The notes under the pieces were generated by a model. The model was not told the DNA's origin. It saw only the letters and a list, made by a program, of their open reading frames with translations, and did not search any database. A stretch of DNA of 64,000 nt from Melieria omissa (lineage: Eukaryota > Arthropoda > Insecta > Diptera > Ulidiidae). Below are positions 45,911 to 58,990 of this stretch, in pieces. The translations under genes were made by a program, and so were the position numbers. Within the stretch, counting starts at the first letter, position 1. Each line of letters starts with the position of its first letter. The stretch lies in NCBI GenBank assembly GCA_963971225.1, contig OZ020269.1, positions 92,234,865 to 92,298,864 on the forward strand, written 5' to 3'.

Positions 45911-47149
45911 AAGAGATTTATAAAGGAATAGTTGAATTGTTGTCCTTTCCATCTTTTATTTACTTTTATGCTGGTTCCTGAACAATTAAACAATGCAAAA
46001 GATATTTTATTGAGAAAATCCTCTTCCTCTTTAGAAAACTGCTGCTTCGTTTAAAAAACATCTAACTATTCAAATATAAAAAAAAAGTTGTTATAGTTTT
46101 TTTATATTTGATTGTAGGTGTACAAAACCTTATTCATAAAAAATATTAATAGAACAAATTAAATTACATATTATGAAAAAAATGTATGTAGCGAAAAATA
46201 TTCTGTAAAACTAAAACTAATTCCCTTTAATCCTAACACAAAGTGAAAAGGAAAAACTTAAAACTTGTAGTGCAAAAACAAAACCCCAGCAGACTTTTCA
46301 AATAAAACTACAACTACAATTTAAATTGGAGCACATAACCGCAGTCAAGTGCAAAAAACTATTTACAATGTGAACAAAAAAAATTTATATAAATAAAACT
46401 ATAAAAGGGAAAAATCAAAATTACAATAAAAAAAACTGAAACGATAGAATAAAGAAAAGCGGAAAAGCCGAGCACCGAGTCACATGCAAATATGGCAATA
46501 GAATTAGAAACATATACACACACAAACACATGCACACACCAATGCACTTTCATGCAAACTTACAAACACACACACACACACACAGACACAACTGAAAGCA
46601 ACAAAACCGAACCGAAGCGAACTGAACCGCACACAGCCAAACAAAATGATTTCCGTTGCAATTAAACTTTATTTCCCGTGCTGTTGCTGCACTCCACCGC
46701 CACTCCTCGCTTCCTTCGCCACACTATTTGTCTAGTTGCCAAACCAGCGCGGACGCTCTTCAACGCTCGCCATTGTCGCCACAGTTTGCCTGTCGCGGTT
46801 TATCGCCATTCTTTGCATTTTTTGCGCTTCTCCGTTTTGAATTTGTTGCCGCACACAACTAACAAGCTTACGTTCTCATACGTTTGCACATTCAAATAAA
46901 TGAATATGTGCACATTTCTATTTTTTTTCTGATTTTCGGAAAACAAACGCCATTAAAAAAGTAAACAACTATGGACAATTGTGCAGCACGAAGCGAAGCG
47001 CATGCGACCGGCAAAAATTTATTACAATCTAACATGAAAATAAAATGTTAAACAAATGAAAATCAGCAGCGTGAGTGATGCTGGGGAAGCATGAGAACGA
47101 GTAGCGGCACGGAGGTTTGAGACTAAGCTAAATTTAACATACATTGCCT
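45911..47149. other. Non-coding, no identifiable gene
   Basis: AT-rich DNA with a CA tract at about 46568-46585. A more balanced stretch at 46650-46880 holds two overlapping frames without recognised motifs. Confidence 0.5.
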
Positions 47150-49420
47150 TGGCTGACTGGTTTGTGTTTTGGATTAGTTGTTAACTTTGAAATTCAGTAA
47201 ATTTTTTAGTTATTATGATTATTTAATTATAACCACTAATTAGTCATTATTATTAAAATCATTTTTAATTTTTTTTAGTTTAATCATTTAGAATTTGAAC
47301 TGATAAACAAAATGCCACTAATTGGAAGTTTTAACGAGTTTAGTTTAATTAAAAGTTATAAAGTTTGTTGATTTGTATATTTGAACTAATTGTGATTATA
47401 TTTTATGATTATTTCTTATTTATGATTATTTTTTATTTATGATTATTATTGTTTACGATTATATTTATATACGATTTACGATTATATTGATTTCGTCATT
47501 ATTTTAATTATTTTAAATTATGTTAGTTTAATTATTTAGAATTTGAATTGAAAATCAAAATTCTATTAATTTAAATTTTGTTTAATTAAAAGTTGTAAAG
47601 TTTGTTGTTGTTGTTATTTATTATTATTTCTGAATATTATTTATGATTATATTTATTTTGTCACAATTCCAATCATTTCTAATTAATATAATTTAATTAT
47701 TTATAATTTGAACTGATTATTATTATTTATTATTTGTTAGTATTATTTATGATTATTATTTATTTATAATTATATTTTTTGGTCATTATTTTAATCATTC
47801 TTAATTATTTAAGTTTAATCATTTTTAAATATTTTAGTTTAATCAATTAGAATTTGAATTGAAAATCAAAATTCTATTAATTTAAATTGTATTTCTATTA
47901 AAAGTTGCAAAGTTTGTTCATTTGATATTTGAGCTAATTATGATTATTACTTATTATTATTTATGATTAATAATTATTTATGATTATTATTTTTTTATGA
48001 TTATTATTTATTTATGATTATTTTTGTTTCGTCATTATTTTAAATATTTTTAATTATTTTAGTTTAATCATTTAGAATTTGAACTGAAAATCAAAAATCT
48101 AATAATTTAAAATTTTTAAATTAATTAAAACTTGTAAAGTTTCTTGGTTTGATATTTGAGGTAATTATGATTATTATTTATTATTATTTATGATTATTAT
48201 TTAATTATGGTTATATTTATTTTGTCACAATTCTAATCATTTTTAATTAATATAATTTACTGAACTGATCTGACCGAACTGATTATTCTTATTTATTATT
48301 TTTGATTATTACTTATAATTATTTATGATAATTCTTTATTTGCAATTATATTTAGTTGGTCATTATTTTAATCATTTTAGATTATTTTAGTTTAATCATT
48401 TGGAATTTAAATTTAAAATCAAAATTCTATTAATTTCAATTTTATTTCAATTAAAAGTTGTAAAATTTGTTATTTAGATATTTGAGCTAATTATGATTAT
48501 TACTTATTATTATTTATGATTATTTAATCATGATTATTATGTTTTATGATTATTATTTATTTATAATTATATTTATTCGGTCATTTTTCTAAATATTTTT
48601 AAATATTTTAGTTTAATCATTTAGAAGTTGAATTGAAAATCAAATAATTATTTATTATTATTATTTATTTATGAATATATTTAATTTGTCACAATTCTAA
48701 TCATTTTCAATTAAATTAGTTTAATCTTTAAGAATTCAAACCAATTATTATCATTTATTATTTGTGATTATTATTTATTATTAGTTATGATTGTAATTTT
48801 TGTATAATTTAATTTGTTTAGTCATTATTTTAATCATTTTTAATAATTTTTTTTGTTTAATCATTTAGAATTTGAATTGAAAACCTAAATTCAAGTAATT
48901 AAAATGTTATTTCAATTAAAAGTTGTAAAATTTTTTTATTTAATATTTGAGCTAATTGTGATTATTACTTATTATTATTTATGATTATTATTTATTTATG
49001 ATTATTATTTTTATTTTTTTTATTGTTATTTCTTTCTATTTTAATTTTTTTTATTTTTATTTTTTCTAATTATTTCATTTATTCATTATTCTAATCACTT
49101 TTAATTATTTTAGTTAATTCATTATTTAGTTTATGTTTATTTATTATTTAGAATTTTAACTGATTATCAAAATCCGAATAATTTAAATTTTATTTCAATT
49201 AAAAGTTGTAAAATTTGTTGATTTGATATTTGAGATAATCATAATTATTATTTAATTAAAGTTATTATTTAGTTATTGCTATACAATTTGAGTTATTTTA
49301 ACTAAATTAATTTAAATATTAGCCTATAATTAAAATTCAATTTATTTTGATTTTTAACTATCTGAGCTTGCTGAAAATTATGTTTAGTTTTTTTAATTTT
49401 CAAATTTTTAAGTAAATTTT
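47150..49420. repeat. AT-rich satellite-like array of two alternating unit types
   Basis: The block GTTTAATCATTTAGAATTTG recurs near 47279, 47527, 47840, 48062, 48370, 48609 and 48857, with weaker copies near 47694, 48718 and 49135. Long units carry AATTAAAAGTTGTAAAGTTT and TTGATATTTGAGCTAATTAT. Short units lack these. Between them run (ATTATTT) strings. Spacing varies from about 110 to 310 bp. No gene is present. Confidence 0.85.
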
Positions 49421-52400
49421 AGTTTGACTAACAATTTCAAAATGTGCTGATTTGATTTTTTAGCCTTTTCCCTCGTAAATGTTATCACAGACATCATGAA
49501 TTGCACTAATTATAGAAATCTTACATTGCAATCTTGGTGCACGGGAAACATTCAAGAAATACAACAACAACAAATGAAAAGAAAACGAAATGAAATGAAA
49601 AAAACGTAATAGTTGCAATTGTTTTTCTTTTGTATGTACAGCGTCGCCCGTGCCTGACCGACTGCGTTTGCTCGTTTTATTTTTAATTGCTTGTTAACAT
49701 TTTCTTGCAGCAGCTGCTGTGCGCAGTAATCCAAGCAAATACACACACACACACACATACACAAACGCATGTACACCGCAGAGTGACAACAGTATGTTGA
49801 AAGGGGGCGGCAGTGAGGGAGGAACTGGCACAACGTATGCTGACTGCTACCTCTAGCGTTGAATTGTCGCTTATACGCCACGTTGGGCACGCGAGTGCAT
49901 CGAATTGCAATACCCGCACACATACACAAACTACACGAATGCGCGCATTGTGTACAAATGTGTATGCGAGCAACAAAAACGAGCAACAACTACACGAATG
50001 GCAACGAGTGCGCATTATTAAATTTCAACTTATAAAAATTTCATTTCCGCTTTTGCGGATTGCTGGCGCAACGGCGCTCAGGCCATTGTGTGTGTTGTCG
50101 CTGTTGCATATACCTGCGCTGCGACACTTACACACACACAAACTAACAACCGCCTACACACACACACACACATGGCCATAGTCAGATAGGCAGCCGGCAG
50201 CGCCGGAACGCATATCGTCATCGTCATCGGCGGCGGCAATAGTCACAGGTTACGGTAGTGCTCATTCAGCGCCGTTTCCTTCCTGTCGCACACAGACACA
50301 CATGCAGACAGACAAACACACAAACACAAACACAGACTCAGACTTGGCCCCACCGGAGCGAGTGGCTATGCAATTTCGTAGCTTCAGGTGTGCATACACA
50401 CAGACACAATGCCGTTGCAACCTCCCTGCCCTGTTCTTTTTCTCCTCCTCCTCCTCCCCTCGGTCGCGTTGTGGCATTGGCAACTGAAATGGCCACTTTT
50501 GGTTTTTGTGTTTTTTGTGTTGTGCCACCCGGGTTTTATCTGTTTCGCTTCTACGCGCTCACTAACTACGCGCGTGTGGGTGCATTTGCTACATGTTGTT
50601 GTTGTTTTCGTTGTAGCATTGCCATGCCACATTGGCCATTTTAGTTGCTTTGCTTGAATTGCTTTGAATTAAATTCGTTGTGGTCGCCTTAATGGGCGCT
50701 TCGAAAACGTGTTGCACTTTTTTCTGCTGCCTTTCCACTTCTCTTTCTTTTCCATCGTCTTGTGCGCTCTTTTTCGCTTCTTGCGGCATTTCTATTCGAA
50801 TTTTATTTCCCCTTAGCGCATCTAATACTCGTTATATGACTTGAATTTGTTTGAGTTCGTTGCTGCTCAGGTGCAACAATGCCGTGTGGCAAACACACAC
50901 ATATGTTGCCACCAGTGAATTGTGGCAACTTGTGTGTCGTTGCCTCGCCTAATGGTGCAATTAAATACGCTACGCTCGTTTAGAGGCAGCGACCGGTGCC
51001 AATAGTTGCCGATGGCAAATTGCCGTATGTGTGTGTGTGTGTGTGTGCAACATGTGGCACATGGTCAATGGTGGTGTCTGTGCAAGCGAGCGTCATGTTG
51101 CATACACATTTAATTTTATGCGCTATCAATTGTGGCCCAGCTTGAGCCATGCTACACCTTCTTCTTGCTTCGAGGCGCTGCGTCGTTATCGGCTGCAGGC
51201 TGCAACAAATGTCAATGGCGCACCAGACAATGGCTGCGAGAAATTGAAAACAGTTTCACTCCTTGCACTTCCGCCAACTGTTCGTCGCTTCTTGCTGCTC
51301 GTTCCTCGTTCCTTGCTTTGGGTTTTATCGTTTTAGTCGCCTGCTGCCTGCGTTTTCTAACAGGATTATGGGCCTTTCTTCGTGCCACATTGCATTACAG
51401 CTGCTTGACTGCAGCACGCGGCCACTTTTTATTATTGAAAATCAATGAGAGAGACGCACACACATAGAAAGGATCGACCATCTTTTCAGCTTTATCCCTC
51501 GTAGACGTCACTTTGCTGCCTCACCCGCTGTCGACTGTCGTCCATAGCGCACCGCAAAAGTTGACTATTTGCGCTAACTCAAGGCTTAAGTGAACGTAAA
51601 TCGCATTGCAGTGAAATTGAATTTTATGTTTGATCTGACAAAACAATTGTGGCAAGTGCGTCCAAAGAGATAAGTGGCGCACTCAGCCAACTATTCGGAC
51701 CTTCGCTTCAACTGTTGCTTTCACTCAAAGTGATCGGGCAATAAGGCGAATTAGTTGTAAGCAAAAGCTTAGTGATTGAACTTGAAAAGGACCAAAGGCC
51801 AAGGAGCGAGTTGAACTTCAGCCCAATTGTTGCTAAAAGAAGCAGTTGATACCAACGACGTACGAGGGGAAATAATAAGCGGAAGGCTACATAGCTCCTG
51901 CGACGGTAGCAGGTTACAATGAAACTGTCAAACAACAACAACATTCTGAATTAGCAAAAATTACACCGTGCGACAAAAATGAAAAAATTTTCAAATTTCG
52001 ATATACCCGCGAAACTAGGAGCCAAATGTAGTGCGTTTTTAGTTTTTCTCTCTGACGTCAGGATTTTGTTTTAAAGGACTTTAAAATTTCAAGGACATAT
52101 GTATTTCAAGGAATTATTTCAACAATTGAGCGCATTGCAAAATAACAATATGGGTATCAAATGAAAGAGAAAAATCCTTAGAATCGAAAAAAATGTAATG
52201 TTTTGGTGCAAAAGGACGAAACGGTATTGAAAATGTCCTTTTAAAACTTTATCCCAGAATATCCTGGCAAAGTTCCAATATTTGTTTTGAAAAAATATGT
52301 CTTAAGGACTAACATGTACACTACTACATCCTCGAATTTCGTTCTTCTAACTTTATTAGTTTAAGATATATAAAATGTAATACTTCTCTTTATCAAACAC

Positions 52401-52580
52401 TTCTTCTTTTTCTCTCTTTCTTTTTTTTGTCTCTTAAGGTCTTTTCCTTTTTTTGCTTTAAGTTCTATGTCCTCATTAATTTTGCTTTGCAATTCCCTGA
52501 TTTATATTACTATTTTTTGTTTATCCAACTTTCTCTTCACACAAAGTTACCTTCATAGTAATGCTCCCTCTTGACATTAA
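49421..52580. other. Non-coding with CA/GT tracts; no gene recognised
   Basis: CA/GT tracts lie near 49740-49760, 50128-50172, 50290-50335 and 51027-51047. A TCATCGTCATCGGCGGCGGC stretch lies at 50217. Frames of 100-145 residues on both strands have no recognised domain. Confidence 0.55.
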
Positions 52581-53965
52581 TTCTTCATCTACTTCTGCTT
52601 CTTCTTCTTCTTCAACATCTGCTGCTTCAATTTCTACTTTTACTTCTACCTCTACTTCTTCTTTTACTTCTACTTCTACTTCTACTTCTACTTCTACTTC
52701 TACTTCTACTTCTACTTCTTCTTTTACTTCTACTTCTACTTCTACTTCTACTTCTACTTCTACTTCTACTTCTACTTCTACTTCTACTTCTACTTCTACT
52801 TCTACTTCTACTTCTACTTCTACTTCTACTTCTACTTCTACTTCTACTTCTACTTCTACTTCTACTTCTACTTCTACTTCTACTTCTACTTCTACTTCTA
52901 CTTCTACTTCTACTTCTACTTCTACTTCTACTTCTACTTCTACTTCTACTTCCACTTCTACTTCTACTTCTACTTCTACTTCTACTTCTACTTCTACTTC
53001 TACTTCTACTTCTACTTCTACTTCTACTTCACCTTCTACTTCTACTTCTACTTCTACTTCTACTTCTACTTCTTCTTCTGCTACTTCTACTTCTACTTCT
53101 ACTTCTACTTCTACTTCTACTTCTACTTCCACTTCTACTTCTAATTCTACTTCTACTGTTACTTCTACTTCTACTTCTACTTCTACTTCTACTTCTACTT
53201 CTACTTCTACTTCTACTTCTACTTCTACTTCTACTTCTACTTCTACTTCTACTTCTACTTCTACTTCTACTTCTACTTCTACTTCTACTTCTACTTCTAC
53301 TTCTACTTCTACTTCTACTTCTACTTCTACTTCTACTTCTACTTCTACTTCTACTTCTACTTCTACTTCTACTTCTACTTCTACTTCTACTTCTACTTCT
53401 ACTTCTACTTCTACTTCTACTTCTACTTCTACTTCTACTTCTACTTCTACTTCTACTTCTACTTCTACTTCTACTTCTACTTCTACTTCTACTTCTACTT
53501 CTACTTCTACTTCTACTTCTACTTCTACTTCTACTTCTACTTCTACTTCTACTTTTACTTTTACTTTTACTTTTACTTCTACTTCTACTTCTACTTCTAC
53601 TTCTACTTCTACTTCTACTTCTACTTCTACTTCTACTTCTTCTTCTGCTTCTACTTCTTCTTCTTCTTATTCTTCTTCTTCTTCTTCCACTTCTACTCAT
53701 ACGTCTACTTCTATATCTACTTCGACTTCTTCTTTTACTTCTTCTTCTACTTTTACTTCTACTTTTACTTTTACTTTTACTTTTGCTTCTACTTCTAGTT
53801 CTACTTCTACTTCTACTTCTACTTCTACTTCTACTTCTACTTCTACTTCTGCTTCTATTTCTACTTCTAGTTTTACTTCTACTTCTACTTCTACTTCTTT
53901 TTATCTTCTTTAACTTCTTAAGATTCTTCTTAAGATTCTTCTTCTACTTCCTCTTCTTAATCTCT
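52581..53965 (+). repeat. 1.3-kb (TTCTAC)n hexamer array
   Basis: Over 200 copies of TTCTAC, with islands of TTC and TTTTAC variants (notably 53553-53576 and 53640-53780), and decayed edges. The unit is free of stop codons in five of six frames, giving false proteins of Ser-Thr, Leu, Val-Glu or Arg-Ser repeats up to 469 residues. No flanking exon signals were found. Confidence 0.95.
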
Positions 53966-56074
53966 AACATTTTCACATGATTTCATCGTTTTGCCTATCA
54001 TTGCATATTTGTCGTAATTCCATCAACGTTAATGACCTTTTTGTATTGTTGCCATGCCTACAGTGCGGAACTTGCCACATTTTTACAATTCCACAGAAAT
54101 ATGTATAATGACAGGCAACAACAAACAATTTGATAGCAGCAGCAGCAACATCAACAATTTGTATCATTTCGTTTCAGATTGACGCAACTCATTAATTTTG
54201 AATAATTAATTGAGTCACAGTAACGATGACAACATCGACAACAACATCAAACACAAAAACAATAACAATGTCTTCACAAAAACAAAAACAACAATGAACA
54301 CATTATAAAGCAACAACATCAAAAGGAGCTGCAACAACCAGAAGCTAAGTTTCAATTTTCAAAGTCGAGCACATGAAATTTCATACCAATACAAACGCAA
54401 ACAACAACAGCAACAACAACATTTGTATCAGTCCCATTAACAGTTGACAATACGCAACGGTAAATGTCACAAACAACAACAACAAAAAGTATGGTGGCAG
54501 TGTCAGTGGCAAAGCATAAATTGTGCGTTCCCCCTTGGGTGGGCGATCTCGCTTCAAAGTTATTGTCGGCGAAAGGTGGCAAGGCCAGGTTATCGTTCAG
54601 GATAATGCGAGCGCAACGGTGAACGTGCCACGTTGAAAAGGAAGTTTGAGTGGAAGTCGGCCGGTAGACGCTGTTGCACGAACTGCGAGTTGGTCATAAT
54701 TTCAACGACAAAAAGCAAAGCAGCCGAGACAGGGAGATAGAACTTCAAACCTACAACAACAACAATGATAGAAAGAGCTCAAAGAAAAATGTGAAAAGTA
54801 AATAAACATGAAGATTTCAGTCGTGCGCAGCGTAAAAGTTCACGCATAAAATAAATCACAAGCATATCGAATGTCTCGACTGCCATTAACTCGGCTGGCT
54901 GCCAGGTTGCTGGGCATGAAAATTATTTAACAAACAAGTCGACGAAACGATGCCAACTACGGCACAAAAGCGGCACAGAAGAAGAGTGGGAGTAGTCAAG
55001 AGGATGAGGAGAGTTAGTAGTTCGAAAGACTGAAGGACTGAGAGGTGCGGTTGTGGTGATTGACGTGTGAGTTGAGAAATAATTTCCATTCCATAATTTC
55101 TATTTGGTGGATATTAATATTCATTTTTGTTTGAACTTTAAATACTTTAATTTTTAATATTTTTTTCCCATTTTTCTTCTTTCCTTTTAGTTGTCATTTC
55201 TTTATATATATTTCGATGTTCTGCTAATTTCATTTTGTTTACTGCAATTTCCCTTTCCACGTTTTTCCCCTTTTATCAGACAATTTTTTGTTGTTATTGT
55301 TGTTGCTGTGTTGAAAAAAAGTTAACCCCAAAATAATAAAACCGAACCGAAGTGCGTATCCTTTCGGCAACTTCAATTTGTCGCTGTCAGTGGCATGCAA
55401 CGAAACGGCTCCATACCGCCGTCAACGTAGAACATGTCACATGCCACATGCCGCAGTGTCAACGTTTGCGGCATGCTAAATGCGTATATTGTGTAATATT
55501 TACATGCCATACGCACACGCACACATACATACATATATATATACAACTATATAAGTATGTACACACTTTTAAATGCATATAAATTTACACATATATATTA
55601 TATGCACATACATATATATAACTGCATAGAAATAGTTTAATATGAATGTATGTGTTTGTGTGTGTGCTTTCTGTTGTTGTAATTTTTGTGTTTGCATAGC
55701 GGCGGTTTCCGTTTCCGCTTTGGTAAACTTTCCATACAGTTTACCAACTGTCTGTCTGTCTGTCTGCTGTTTGACTGTCTGCCCGCTTGTCTGGCTGCTT
55801 CTGCATTATTTGTAAAGCATTTCTCGCTCCACTGAATCTCGCTAGCTATGAGCCTCTTCCGCTCTTTGTCTGTCTGTCTGTTTCCCCCTTTCTCTTTTCT
55901 CTCCCTCTGTGCATTAAGCGGAAGCGTAAACATTTTACTGCGTGCATCACTCGAATTTGGCCCAATTTTTGCATTCACTGCACATTCATACACACAAATT
56001 TGCATATTTATCATAAACATTTCATGTGCCTCACACTGCCTACGTAAAGCGATTCTCAGTCAGCTGCTCTCATT
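53966..56074. other. Non-coding with CAA, TA and CTGT repeats
   Basis: CAA runs lie at 54236-54300 and 54395-54490. TA/CA-rich steps lie at 55510-55625. CTGT tetramers lie at 55748-55785 and 55867-55882. A hairpin GGTAAAC...GTTTACC lies at 55722-55745. No gene was recognised. Confidence 0.55.
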
Positions 56075-57058
56075 AGTAAGGGAGAGGGCTGGGTTGTAAA
56101 CCAGGCTGGGTTGTGAACCATTACCGTTTTTTCTTTCCCTAATTGACATATCGCCAATCTTTCAACTGTCAAGTTTGTCTTATGATATGGCTCTGCTTTT
56201 GTGGTTACACCGAAGTACAAACACGTCTTGCGTGTGGCAGCAATCGAGTTTGAAAGACATCGTGTTTGAAAATCGACTGCGAAAACTTGTTGGCTTTTTT
56301 TTAAAGTGCTATCCAAGTGACTGAGCTTATTGCAAAAAGGTCAGTGTAATACATGTTTATTTAGTGTTTTAATTATATTTTACGATGCAATCATTGTTTA
56401 TGTCGAATTATGATTGAAAGTGTCGTTTATTTTAAAGTTTCCAAAATGGCATCGTGGTTGGGCTGTGAGCCACTGAGGTGGCTGGGTTATGAACCACCTG
56501 TTTTTCGTACTACATTTGTTCTAACACTGTCAAATATGGACGGATATATTAAAATAAAGTAATTTTATGTAATTTCACTCGATTTCCTTGAGTTCACTTG
56601 AACAGGGCCAATGCGAGAACGCATTCGTATTTCACAAGCAAACATTGCGACACCGATTAGGATGAAAATTCAACAAATTGAGCACTTTCATTCATTGCGA
56701 TTTTTCGGCATAATTGGCGTCATTATAACTTTTTTCACCTCTTGTGGCCTACTGATTAAATAAATACTCAACTTACTTAAAAATTGTGGGTGTTTTCTTC
56801 GTATTTTCCGACTTTAATAGGGATTTTCCAGATGGTTCACAACCCAGCCACTTTTTTGGAAAAGCGAAAAATCAAAGCCTTAGAAAATTGGACGTAGTGA
56901 GTTAAATTTCAATCAAAACGGTAATCTGTCTTCATAAAAAAGTTGCGTTATATATTCACCTTTCCAACGGTATCTTCGATTTTTCGATATCTTTATTCTG
57001 TGAAAAGTTAGAGCCAAAAAATAAAACCCCTTTTCACAACCCAGCCCTCTCCCTTACT
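56075..57058. mobile_element. 984-bp inverted-repeat DNA element, class unknown
   Basis: The ends are inverted copies over about 23 bp, containing AAGGGAGAGGGCTGGGTTGT on the left and its complement on the right. The motif GGCTGGGTTGTGAACCA recurs just inside the left end (56104-56120), in the middle (56480-56496, one mismatch) and inverted near the right (56833-56849). No transposase is visible. The target duplication could not be resolved by eye. Confidence 0.8.
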
Positions 57059-57090
57059 TCTTATGGTTTTAAAGCATTTCTAAATATTTA

Positions 57091-57260
57091 ACACATATTG
57101 AAGGGACAAATTTTGTTGTTGTTCTAAATTTTAAAACTGTGAAAGGAATAGTGAAGGCATCAAGAACTATATTTGACACATATTGAAGGGACAAATTTTG
57201 TTGTTGTTTTGAATTTCAAAGCTTTAAAAGGAATACTGAAGACATCAAGAAGTATTAAAA
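57091..57260. repeat. 85-bp tandem duplication
   Basis: ACACATATTGAAGGGACAAA at 57091 recurs exactly at 57176. Both copies continue through TTTTGTTGTTGTT and GACATCAAGAA-like sequence. It starts just outside the 984-bp inverted-repeat element. Confidence 0.9.
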
Positions 57261-57416
57261 GTTTACTAGCTGCAAGTTTCTACAAAAAATAAAAAAATAT
57301 ATATATGAAAACTATGAGAAGTTTTATGGAAGGAAGAAGAGAGATGGATGGATATTTCAAAATTTATACTTTTTCAAAAATAGAAAATAAACAAGGAAAT
57401 GTGTAAATTTTCAAAA

Positions 57417-57625
57417 CATTTTTATGTTAATTACCACATTTATCTGCATTTTTTTTTTTACGAACTTTTGACTTTTTTATGACAATTTAATGTTGATTTG
57501 CCACATCCATCTATATACTTCCTTCTATGCACAACTTCATGCTTTTACTTTTATTTCATTTTATTAAATTTTTATGTTAATTTTCCACATCCATCTATAT
57601 TAATTTTTCTATACACAACATCATG
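57417..57625. repeat. Three degenerate tandem units
   Basis: TTTATGTTAATTACCACATT (57420), TTAATGTTGATTTGCCACAT (57487) and TTTATGTTAATTTTCCACAT (57570) start similar units. The last two share CCATCTATAT and CACAACATCATGCTT-like sequence. Confidence 0.7.
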
Positions 57626-57776
57626 CTTCTATTTTTTTTATTTAAAATAAAATTAAAAATTTTTTCAATTAAAACTGAAGGACATAAATCAAAGAAATGA
57701 AACGAAAACCGAATGAAAGGCAATATTTATTCTAAAACTTAAAACAAATCATGAAAACATCTGACACATGTGAAGC

Positions 57777-58753
57777 TTAGCAGACTATTCTGTTCCACTT
57801 AAGGTTCAGTAAGCAATGATTACAATGCCACTGTTCTGTTGTGTGGCATATTTGCTGCAAAATATTTGACAAAATTGCCTTCTTAACCCTATTCGACTCT
57901 ACTGGCCATGCATGGCAGTCTGACCAATTCAATTCAGCAATTCTTATGCTTGCAGTCACAGTGTAATTGACAGCTCTGAGGAAATGCACTTGAGTGAACC
58001 AAAAAAGCAAAGTCCAAAGAATGGCATCCTTACTAATTAAAGTTGCCATCATAACGTCAGCAAAGGCCCTGGAAATTTTACTCCACTTGCCACCTATAGA
58101 AATCTTTGGGGAGCTTGTGGCAAATAGCCACTCGACCGTGGACCAGAGCCGCCATAGCACATAGTACCATTGTCAACTAAATTCCTTTACCAGTTCTGGA
58201 AATCGATTAAACAATCACTAAACCTCTCCGCCAAATACTCTTTAGTGCAAAGATTCTCTTGAGAAATAACTGATAGAACTGTGGGTTATCTGAAAAAGCC
58301 TCCTATATGGCTTCCTCTAAGTGTACGGTTGGTTCCAAGATAAACGATAAAGTCAGCACTGGTGTTTACTACAGGATTTGGATCTTTCGCATGTCTTAGA
58401 GACCACCCAAGGCTAATTACAGGTGACCTCGTTGAATCATCTGATTTGATTTTTTTGTAGTGGAAAAGGTCTAGATTGTCAAAATGACTGTGTAAAACTG
58501 TGACAGTTTAAAAATGAAGAAAGCAAGCTTTGTTTTGATTGGCTGATTTTGACAATCTTAACCTAGAAAACAAAACCAAAATACATTGAAATTTTGTTGC
58601 TGCCCTTACTCTATCACCTTGAGACCACCAGACTTTTGAAGCGTCTGTCAAACTGAACTCATGGTCATCAATTTGACGGCTGCCTGGTTCAAATAAAATA
58701 AGATCTCTCACAATTACATGACCATTTAAATCGACATCTAGGCTGAAATACAA
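57777..58753 (-). pseudogene. Unidentified decayed coding sequence (two reading frames)
   Basis: Two minus-strand frames (58508-58753, 81 residues; 57777-58160, 127 residues) look less simple than the accidental frames elsewhere. The first reads VDLNGHVIVRDLILFEPGSR and then DASKVWWSQGDRVRAATKFQ. Between the two, a third frame gives PVVNTSADFIVYLGTNRTLR. Together they suggest one broken protein of at least 250 residues. I do not recognise the family. It could be an old transposon, a processed pseudogene or chance. Frames switch, so no intact product is expected. Confidence 0.3.
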
Positions 58754-58825
58754 GTTTTACTCAGGACACATCTCCTCTTGAAAACTGAGCACCACTTTCA
58801 GTCATCTTTTCCTGAGATTTTCGAT

Positions 58826-58990
58826 CAGTACAACGTGCACCTTTGATGGGTGCCTGGACACAAAGAGGAAACCTGTATGGTCAACGAGTTGGCAAAAACC
58901 AGGTATGGAGCCACAATGCTTCGATACTAATACACAGGGCCAAAGTGATGCTCCATAGTTGGCCAATCTGCTTATAAGACTCTGTCTAAC
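58826..58990 (+). mobile_element. LINE RNase H scrap
   Basis: The frame reads QYNVHL, one stop, then WVPGHKEETCMVNELAKT. This matches the WVPGH....NE.AD..A motif near the end of LINE-encoded RNase H. It is too short to classify further. No related sequence could be followed on either side. Confidence 0.6.

Noticed and set aside
52561..53980. Reading frames of 203-469 residues (Ser-Thr, Leu, Val-Glu and Arg-Ser repeats)
   Set aside because: All come from one hexamer read in different frames; no start context, splice sites or non-repeat domain.
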